DNA of 13,128 nucleotides from Verrucomicrobiales bacterium (GTDB lineage: Bacteria > Verrucomicrobiota > Verrucomicrobiia > Limisphaerales > UBA11320). The notes beneath the pieces are model-generated. The model was given only the letters and a program-made list of their open reading frames with translations, did not search any database and was not told the origin of the DNA. The stretch's first letter is position 1. Each line of letters starts with the position of its first letter. Where the stretch lies: positions 1 through 13,128 of the forward strand of contig DMJJ01000451.1 of the NCBI GenBank assembly GCA_003452185.1, written 5' to 3'. Positions 7,177 through 13,128 of the stretch are shown here, piece by piece. The position numbers and the translations under genes were made by a program.

Positions 7177-7800
7177 ATGAAGTCGACTCCCACGCGTCTC
7201 TACCTGCTCCGCCACGGCGAAGTGGAGGAGACCTATCACAAGATTTTTGGCGGCCGTATCGACATGAACTTGTCGCCCGTCGGGCATGGCCAGGCCCAGG
7301 CTTTGGCTCGGTATCTTCGCCGGCATCCTGTGCAAGCGGCCTATTCCAGCCCGATGCGGCGGGTTCATCAAACCCATGCCCCGTACGTGGAGCAGGGGGG
7401 GCATGCGCCGGTGGTGATGAGTGACCTGAGGGAGGTTGATTTTGGCGATTGGACCGGGCTGGGGTGGGATCAGGTGAAGGAGCGGTTTGGCCGCAGCGCC
7501 TACGACTGGCTGGAACACCTCGAGGCCGGTGAGATTCCCAACGCCGAGCCCGCCGCCGCATACCGGGCGCGGGTTCAGCCCTGTGTCCGGCACATCCTCG
7601 CGGAGCACCCCGGGGAGCATGTCGCCGTGTTCTGCCACGGGGGGGTGATCCGCCAGATTCTCTCGATTCTGCTGGAGCTCCCGTTGAGCCGGACGAGCAT
7701 GTTCGAGGTCGATTACGCCAGCCTGAGCATTGTCGATTGGTCGCCCGGCCGGGTGGAGATCAAGATGCTGAACTATGCCCCTTGGAGGGATCAGCCATGA
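7177..7800 (+). CDS. Histidine phosphatase family protein (phosphoglycerate mutase-like)
   Basis: A 207-residue soluble phosphatase. YLLRHGEVE gives Arg12 and His13, the histidine phosphorylated during catalysis. SSPMRRVHQTH gives the second conserved Arg (62). LREVDFGDWTG supplies Glu86, and VFCHGGVIRQ supplies the second catalytic His154. All core residues are present, so it should be active. The family includes GpmB-like phosphatases, CobC (α-ribazole phosphatase) and others. No cobalamin gene is nearby, so the substrate cannot be assigned. The stop overlaps the prmA start as ATGA at 7797–7800, indicating translational coupling. The start is ATG at 7177, 38 bases after rph, without a strong ribosome site. 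Confidence 0.9.
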   Translation: MKSTPTRLYLLRHGEVEETYHKIFGGRIDMNLSPVGHGQAQALARYLRRHPVQAAYSSPMRRVHQTHAPYVEQGGHAPVVMSDLREVDFGDWTGLGWDQVKERFGRSAYDWLEHLEAGEIPNAEPAAAYRARVQPCVRHILAEHPGEHVAVFCHGGVIRQILSILLELPLSRTSMFEVDYASLSIVDWSPGRVEIKMLNYAPWRDQP

Positions 7801-8699
7801 AGGCCCGGTCGCTTTGGCGCTTCTCGGTTTCAACGACGGCCGAGGCCGAGGAGGCGGTGTGTGAGCTCCTGGCAGGGGTGTTCGGCTCGGGGGCCGCGGG
7901 GCATCACAACACGCGGACGGGCAGGACCATGGTGTCGGTGTTCTGCTCCAGGGCGTCGGAGGTCTCCCCCGCCCGTCGTCGCGAGGTTGTGGCGGGGTTG
8001 GCCCGGGTGCGGGCGAGCGGGCTGGCACTCGGGAGCGGCCGGATCCGGGTGAAACGGCTGCCGGCGGAGGATTGGGCGACCTCGTGGAAACGCCACTTCA
8101 AGCCCTGGTCTCCCGGGCCCGCCCTGCTGGTGCGGCCGAGCTGGAGCCGCCGCCGTCCCGCTGCGGGGCAGGCCGTGATGACGCTCGACCCCGGGTTGAG
8201 CTTCGGCACGGGGCAGCACCCGACGACCCGGTTCTGCCTTCGGCAGGTGACGCTCCTGCGCAAGGCCGGGCAGGGACAGTCGATCCTCGATATCGGGAGC
8301 GGGTCGGGCATCCTCTCCATCGGGGCGGCCCTCCTGGGCTACTCCCCGGTGCGGGCCTTCGACTTCGATCCCGAGGCGGTGAGGATCGCGCGGGCCAACG
8401 CGCGGTTCAACAAAGTCTCCCGGCGACTCGCAATCGAGCAGGCGGACCTCACCCGCCAGCCGGTCCGGAGCCCGGAACGCTACGACATCGTCTGCGCAAA
8501 CCTCATCGCCGACCTCCTGATCGCGGAGCGGCGTCGGATCTTGAATCGCGTGAAACCGGGCGGGTCGCTGGTGGTTGCCGGGATCCTCGTTGCCCAGTTC
8601 CCCGCGGTCGTCGAGGCCTTCGGCCGCGAGGGCTGGGTTCTGGTCCGCGGTCGCACCGAGGGGGAGTGGCGATCAGGACTCTTCCGGGCGCAGGGCTGA
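7797..8699 (+). CDS. prmA: Ribosomal protein L11 methyltransferase (PrmA)-like
   Basis: A 300-residue SAM-dependent methyltransferase. It has the PrmA layout: an N-terminal substrate-recognition region (about 1–105), a linker, then DPGLSFGTGQHPTT at 131–144, the signature loop of L11 methyltransferases. The SAM motif ILDIGSGSGILSIGAALLG at 163–181 follows, then the acidic end of strand 2 in FDFDPEAVRIARANA, and CANLIADLL at 233–241 in the NxxA catalytic loop position. PrmA trimethylates ribosomal protein L11. The N-terminal domain is less conserved than the catalytic one, so another protein target is possible. An upstream in-frame ATG at 7737 would lie inside the phosphatase gene; ATG at 7797, with the ATGA overlap, is preferred. 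A GC hairpin follows about 100 bases later. Confidence 0.9.
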   Translation: MKARSLWRFSVSTTAEAEEAVCELLAGVFGSGAAGHHNTRTGRTMVSVFCSRASEVSPARRREVVAGLARVRASGLALGSGRIRVKRLPAEDWATSWKRHFKPWSPGPALLVRPSWSRRRPAAGQAVMTLDPGLSFGTGQHPTTRFCLRQVTLLRKAGQGQSILDIGSGSGILSIGAALLGYSPVRAFDFDPEAVRIARANARFNKVSRRLAIEQADLTRQPVRSPERYDIVCANLIADLLIAERRRILNRVKPGGSLVVAGILVAQFPAVVEAFGREGWVLVRGRTEGEWRSGLFRAQG

Positions 8700-8801
8700 T
8701 TCTCCACAACCAGCCGCGATGTTTCACTTTGCACAGCGTGGCCGATTCGTGCCACCGCCCTGAGACCGCTCCGTCTCCTGGTCCAAGGCGCCCTGGCTCG
8801 T

Positions 8802-8820
8802 CCCCCGGCTAAGCCGGGGG
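8802..8820. terminator. GC hairpin after prmA, without U-tract
   Basis: CCCCCGGC at 8802–8809 pairs exactly with GCCGGGGG at 8813–8820 around a TAA loop. It is the only strong stem downstream of prmA, 102 bases past its stop. No T-run follows on either strand, so it may be a processing or stability stem, a rho-assisted end, or a dispersed repeat rather than an intrinsic terminator. Confidence 0.35.
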
Positions 8821-8896
8821 CGCATTCCTCACGGGGCCCGACCCCCCACCCGGCCTGCTGCCCCGCGAAACCGGTCGCTCCGCAACCCCCGATGAG

Positions 8897-8929
8897 ACCA
8901 GAATTTACCACTTGATCTTCTGGTGAAAT
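8897..8929. repeat. Overlapping inverted repeats in the AT-rich leader
   Basis: ACCAGAA at 8897–8903 is matched by TTCTGGT at 8918–8924 (7 bp, 14-base loop). An overlapping, slightly imperfect pair joins ATTTACCA (8903–8910) with TGGTGAAAT (8921–8929). The two pairings share bases and exclude each other. They fit an operator or an RNA switch; neither is shown. Confidence 0.4.
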
Positions 8930-9085
8930 AAGGCAAGGTTACGAAGCGATGAACTGCGGCTTCTTTAAGCCAAGATTCGTTCCGAACGGAGGAGCGACTC
9001 CCCTTGCCGTCCCTGCGGCATCCATCCACCCATGGAGTTGGCATTATCCAAGCTCAGTTCACTTACGAGAAAGGATCCAACTGGT

Positions 9086-9250
9086 ATGACCAAATCCCTT
9101 GATGTGCTAAGTGAAATCGTCAGAAGTGCGAAACATCCATTCCGTAAGGCCGACGACCGGCCTGCCAAGGCGCTGAAGCATCGTTACGAACGGCGGAAGA
9201 TCAGGGAATTCATCCGCCTCAGCGACTGGGCTCAGGAGAATCCGGCGTAA
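9086..9250 (+). CDS. Small basic orphan protein, 54 aa
   Basis: I do not recognise this family. The peptide begins MTKSLDVLSEIVRSAKHPF, has a strongly basic middle (ALKHRYERRKIREFIRL), and ends in DWAQENPA. It is probably mostly helical, with no signal peptide, membrane segment or cysteine. ATG at 9086 is chosen because GAGAAAGGA at 9067–9075 sits 10 bases upstream, one of the better ribosome sites in the window. An in-frame ATG at 9032 (72 aa) has none. Support for a real gene is the ribosome site, the strong terminator 41 bases after the stop, and base composition that differs from neighbours: in 9041–9120 only 34 of 80 bases are G or C. Against it are its short length and the lack of known homologues. 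It may be horizontally acquired or a spurious ORF inside an RNA gene. Confidence 0.5.
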   Translation: MTKSLDVLSEIVRSAKHPFRKADDRPAKALKHRYERRKIREFIRLSDWAQENPA

Positions 9251-9291
9251 GCCGTTGTCGTATCTTTGCAGTTGTTGATGTGTTGTGAGTG

Positions 9292-9321
9292 AACACGCCC
9301 GGGAGACCGGGCGTGTTTTTT
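9292..9321 (+). terminator. Strong intrinsic terminator with GAGA tetraloop
   Basis: AACACGCCCGG at 9292–9302 pairs perfectly with CCGGGCGTGTT at 9307–9317 around a GAGA tetraloop, and six T (9316–9321) follow on the plus strand. This ends the transcript that carries the 54-codon ORF. There is no T-run on the other strand, so it is not expected to serve nadA. Confidence 0.92.
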
Positions 9322-9434
9322 AGTGCCGTGGCGTCGGTGGCTACGGGGAGTGGGGGGGCGGTTCCTCCCCCTGGTTCCGGATGTGGCGACCGGGGTCACG
9401 AGGTCGTGGGCGCGAGCATTCCCCTTCGCCTCAG

Positions 9435-10433
<999 letters not shown>

Positions 10434-10700
10434 TCCATGAACCTAGGGGCCTTGCGGGGGATCGTCAACGCGCGCCTCGCCGCTGCAGGATTGAAACGTG
10501 GATCGCGCGCCCGCCAACCCCACCCACCCCCGCGTTCCGGGCCGGCGGGGCTCGCGGCCGCTCCCCGTCGCGGGTGTGGGGGGGGAGGCGGGGTTCTGGG
10601 TGGACATTTGGGCTTGAGGGGGCATTTTAGTCGTGAACCCGGCCCGGGGGGGCGACGCGCCTCCATGTGCGTCGTCCATCCCGGTGCCCCTGGACCAGCC
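10434..10700. other. Divergent intergenic region between nadA and the kinase gene
   Basis: These 267 bases should hold both promoters. A four-run G-tract motif lies at 10572–10600 on the plus strand (runs 10572–10574, 10578–10585, 10590–10593, 10598–10600; loops TGT, AGGC, TTCT). TGGACA at 10601–10606, five of six to the −35 consensus, is followed after 16 bases by CATTTT at 10623–10628, a poor −10. It is a possible kinase promoter at best. No NadR- or NrtR-like site was recognised for nadA. Confidence 0.35.
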
Positions 10701-12728
10701 ATGACTGCCAACGTCTCCCCTGTTCATCGGGTCGTTCTCCTTGTCGAGGACAACCCGGGCGATGCCCGGCTTCTCAGGGCGCACCTGGCCGACGTTCCGG
10801 GCCAGCCGTTTGAGCTCGTCCACACGACCACCCTGGCGCAGGCCCTCTCGCGAATCTCAGCCGGGCCGGTCGACCTGATCCTGCTCGACCTGAGCCTCCC
10901 GGACAGCAAGGGGCTGGAGACCTTTCGATCGGCGAACGCCGCGGCCCCCGAGGTGCCGATCATCGTCCTGAGCGGACTCGAGGATGAGGAGCTTGCCATT
11001 CAGACGGTCCACGAGGGGGCGCAGGACTACCTCAACAAGCGGGACATCGACAGCCGTCTCCTGGCGCGGGCGATCAAGTACTCGATTGAGCGGAAGCTGG
11101 TGGAGGATGCCCTGGCCCACGAGCGGGACCTTTTCTACACCATCTTTGACAACGTCCCTGACCGGATCTTCATCAAGGACCTCGACAGCCGCTTCCTGAA
11201 GGCCAACCGATCTCTCGCCCTCCGGTTTGGGCTGGCGGATCCCCGGGAGCTGATCGGGAGGTCCGATTCCGACTTCTTCGCCCCGGAGCATGCCGGGTCG
11301 GCCCTCGAGGATGAGCGTGAGATCCTGAGGACCGGGCGGGCGATCCTCGACAAGGTGGAGCGGGAGACCATGCCCGACGGGGCCGTCAACTGGGTGATCA
11401 CCTCCAAGCTTCCGCTCCGCGACAAGCAGGGCCGGCTGACGGGCACGTTCGGGATCTCCCGGGATGTCACCGCCCTGAAGAATGCGGAGCAGGCCCTTGG
11501 CGCCGAGCGAAACCTGCTTCGCAACCTGATCGACAACATCCCCGACTACATCTACGCGAAGGATGTCGGCTGTCTCTACACCCTGGATAACGAGGCGCAC
11601 CGGAGGCTCCTGGGGGTTTCCCGGATCGAGGAGATTGTTTCGAAGAAGGTGACCGACTTCTTCCCCTCCGAGCTGAGCCGCAAGTATGACGCCGATGACC
11701 AGACGATCGTGCGGACCGGGCAGCCGTTGATCAACCACGAAGAGCCGGCCGTCGACCGGTCGGGCAACCCCCGCTGGCACTGCACGACGAAGATCCCGCT
11801 TCGCGATGCCGACGGGGTGGTGAACGGCCTGGTGTGCATCACCCGGGACATCACCGAGACCAAGCTTGCCCAGTCCCGCCTGGAGAAGGCCAACGCCGAG
11901 CTGGCCCGGAACCGCGAGGAATTGCTGCGGGCGCTGACCGAGCTGCAGACCTCGCACCGCCAGCTCCGCGAGGCGCAGGGGCAGCTGATCCAGGCTGAGA
12001 AGATGCAGTCGATCGGACGGCTTGCCGCGGGGGTGGCCCACGAGGTTAAGAACCCGCTGGCGATCATCCGAATGGGGCTGGACCATCTTTCGGCCGAGGT
12101 CAGGGCCGACAACGCCGAGGCCCAGCTCACCCTCAAGGACATGACCGAGGCGATCCAGCGCGCCGACGGGATCATCCTGGGACTCCTCGACTTCGCCCGG
12201 CCCCATGAGTTGAACGCCCGGCCCCATGAGATTAGCGGGGTGGTTGAGCAGTCGGTGGCCATGGTCCGGTACGCAGCCCGGCAATCCAAGGTGAAGATCG
12301 TCCGGGAGCTTGAGGCGGGGCTTCCCGAGGTTTGGGTGGATCCCGACAAGATCAAGCAGGTGTTGTTGAATGTCCTGACCAACGCCATTCAGGCCATGGG
12401 TTCCGGGGGTGGAAACCTCACCGTCCGCACCCGGCTCCGGGTGCTCGAGGACGGCGACCTGGAGCGTGGGACCGGGGCACGGCTCGCCCAACCGTTCCAC
12501 GCCGGGGATCGTGTCGTTGTGATCGAGGTGAAGGACAACGGTCCGGGGATTCCCCAGGACAAGCTGGAGCACATCTACGACCCGTTCTTCACCACCAAGG
12601 AGCCGGGGAAGGGGACTGGCCTTGGGTTGACCGTCACCCGCAAGCTCGTGGAGATGCACGGCGGGGCGATCGAGATCCGGAACCGGAAAAGTGGTGGCGT
12701 CGCGGTCACCATCTGGCTAAAGGTGTAA
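10701..12728 (+). CDS. Soluble hybrid histidine kinase, REC-PAS-PAS-HisKA-HATPase
   Basis: A 675-residue sensor kinase with no signal peptide or membrane segment, so it acts in the cytoplasm. The N-terminal receiver (about 8–128) has Glu16-Asp17, phospho-acceptor Asp63 in LLDLSLPD, Ser91 and Lys113. Two PAS domains follow: about 142–260 (TIFDNVPDRIFIKDLDSRFL) and 270–388 (LIDNIPDYIYAKD). A coiled coil runs over about 388–435. HisKA has His447 in GVAHEVKNPLAI. The ATPase domain has the N box with Asn561 (LNVLTNAIQAM), G1 DNGPGIP, F box YDPFFTTK and G2 GKGTGLGL, similar to NtrB-type kinases. All catalytic residues are intact. The PAS ligand is unknown. ATG at 10701 is chosen; ATG at 10665 would add 12 residues outside the receiver fold. 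The frame continues upstream to 9381, but that part is antisense to nadA. It is co-transcribed with the response regulator 8 bases downstream. Confidence 0.94.
   Translation: MTANVSPVHRVVLLVEDNPGDARLLRAHLADVPGQPFELVHTTTLAQALSRISAGPVDLILLDLSLPDSKGLETFRSANAAAPEVPIIVLSGLEDEELAIQTVHEGAQDYLNKRDIDSRLLARAIKYSIERKLVEDALAHERDLFYTIFDNVPDRIFIKDLDSRFLKANRSLALRFGLADPRELIGRSDSDFFAPEHAGSALEDEREILRTGRAILDKVERETMPDGAVNWVITSKLPLRDKQGRLTGTFGISRDVTALKNAEQALGAERNLLRNLIDNIPDYIYAKDVGCLYTLDNEAHRRLLGVSRIEEIVSKKVTDFFPSELSRKYDADDQTIVRTGQPLINHEEPAVDRSGNPRWHCTTKIPLRDADGVVNGLVCITRDITETKLAQSRLEKANAELARNREELLRALTELQTSHRQLREAQGQLIQAEKMQSIGRLAAGVAHEVKNPLAIIRMGLDHLSAEVRADNAEAQLTLKDMTEAIQRADGIILGLLDFARPHELNARPHEISGVVEQSVAMVRYAARQSKVKIVRELEAGLPEVWVDPDKIKQVLLNVLTNAIQAMGSGGGNLTVRTRLRVLEDGDLERGTGARLAQPFHAGDRVVVIEVKDNGPGIPQDKLEHIYDPFFTTKEPGKGTGLGLTVTRKLVEMHGGAIEIRNRKSGGVAVTIWLKV
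12194..12230 (+). repeat. 16-bp direct repeat within the kinase gene
   Basis: CGCCCGGCCCCATGAG occurs at 12194–12209 and again at 12215–12230, exactly 21 bases apart, encoding RPHE-LNA-RPHE just after the HisKA helices (residues 500–509). The period is seven codons, so the frame is kept. Confidence 0.6.
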
Positions 12729-12736
12729 AACGACTT

Positions 12737-13128
12737 ATGGACAAAAAGCGGATCCTGATCATCGATGATGAGCCTTCGTTCACCCGCATGGTGCGCCTGA
12801 ACCTGGAGAAAACCGGCCGGTTCGAGGTGCGCGAGGAGAACGCCGCGACCCGCGCCCTTTCGGTGGCCCGTGAGTTCAAGCCCGACCTGGTCCTGCTCGA
12901 TGTCCTCATGCCGAGCCTGGATGGAGGGGACGTGGCGGCGCAGCTTCGCCGGAACTCCGCGCTGAAGGAGGTGCCGATCATTTTTCTGACCGCGACGGTC
13001 TCGGCCCGCGAGACCGAGAAGCAGGGGCTGAGCAGCGGCGGCGGCCTGTTCCTTGGGAAACCGATCAGCTCCGACCACCTCATCCAGGTGATCGACCAGA
13101 CCCTCCCCCCGGCCCCCGCCGACGCCTC
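12737..13128 (+). CDS. Single-domain response regulator (CheY-like), 3' end outside window
   Basis: At least 130 residues; no stop codon appears before the window ends, so the gene is partial at its 3' side. It is a receiver domain: Asp10-Asp11 in IIDDEPS, phospho-acceptor Asp55 in LVLLDVLMP, Thr85 in FLTATVS, and Lys108 in LGKPI. The last visible residues (PPAPADA) look like a linker after the receiver, so either a short tail or an output domain may follow. ATG at 12737 lies 8 bases after the kinase stop. AAAGGTG at 12719–12725 overlaps the end of the kinase gene and is spaced 11 bases from the ATG. This strongly suggests one operon and that the kinase His447 phosphorylates this Asp55. Confidence 0.94.
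   Translation, partial: MDKKRILIIDDEPSFTRMVRLNLEKTGRFEVREENAATRALSVAREFKPDLVLLDVLMPSLDGGDVAAQLRRNSALKEVPIIFLTATVSARETEKQGLSSGGGLFLGKPISSDHLIQVIDQTLPPAPADA

Larger units (their letters stand above)
8700..9085. other. 386-base stretch with no recognised gene
   Basis: Between prmA and the small ORF I find no convincing coding frame. The first two thirds are GC-rich and hold a strong hairpin at 8802–8820. From about 8895 the base composition shifts to AT-rich, and short inverted repeats cluster: 8897–8924, GGCTT/AAGCC at 8958–8971 with a 4-base loop, CGTTC/GAACG at 8978–8988, and GGAG/CTCC at 8991–9001. This may be the promoter and structured leader of the small ORF, or an independent RNA. No confident −35/−10 pair was found. 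Confidence 0.5.

Noticed and set aside
8693..8704. GGGCTGATTCT resembling the 5' end of tmRNA
   Set aside because: It overlaps the prmA stop, the rest of the tmRNA 5' consensus is missing, and no tRNA-like 3' end with CCA was seen.
8829..9044. 71-codon minus-strand frame in the prmA–nadA gap
   Set aside because: No ribosome site or recognised motif, and it overlaps the structured AT-rich leader. A dispersed-repeat origin could be tested by blastn within the genome but cannot be seen here.
10489..10500. GATTGAAAC-like string resembling the end of some CRISPR repeats
   Set aside because: A single copy with no repeat–spacer pattern nearby.
10857..12659. 600-codon minus-strand frame opposite the histidine kinase
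   Set aside because: Kinase motifs in the plus frame are complete, and the antisense product resembles no protein family.

Overview
The window is very GC-rich DNA packed with genes on both strands. It most resembles a Verrucomicrobiota genome, or a relative in the Planctomycetota–Verrucomicrobiota group. The reasons are a PEP-CTERM secreted protein beside a SASA-type sialate O-acetylesterase, weak or absent Shine-Dalgarno sites at several genes, and a housekeeping set typical of Gram-negative bacteria. This is inferred from gene content only, because no rRNA or marker tree is available here. I see no transposase, integrase, tRNA, CRISPR array or phage gene.

Left part (1–4800). selO, a protein AMPylator with a kinase fold, is on the minus strand. 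It is divergent from a small Rieske [2Fe-2S] protein on the plus strand. Two minus-strand secreted proteins follow: a matrixin-like PEP-CTERM metalloprotease and a sialate O-acetylesterase-like esterase. A clear intrinsic terminator lies between these two, so they are probably separate transcription units.

Middle part (4800–8700). Four plus-strand genes lie in series: a YihY-family membrane protein, rph (RNase PH), a histidine phosphatase and prmA (L11 methyltransferase). The last two overlap by ATGA and are translationally coupled. The 92 bases before rph hold a four-run G-tract motif and two mutually exclusive hairpins.

Right part (8700–13128). A stretch of about 390 bases with no recognised gene contains hairpins and an unusually AT-rich island. 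It leads into a 54-codon orphan ORF that ends at a strong intrinsic terminator with a GAGA tetraloop. nadA (quinolinate synthase) is on the minus strand, divergent from a soluble REC-PAS-PAS-histidine kinase. The kinase is followed 8 bases later by a single-domain response regulator that runs off the right edge. The pair looks like a cytoplasmic phosphorelay module.

Most genes are recognisable families. The least explained element is the small transcription unit at about 8890–9321. No new multi-gene system can be demonstrated from sequence alone.
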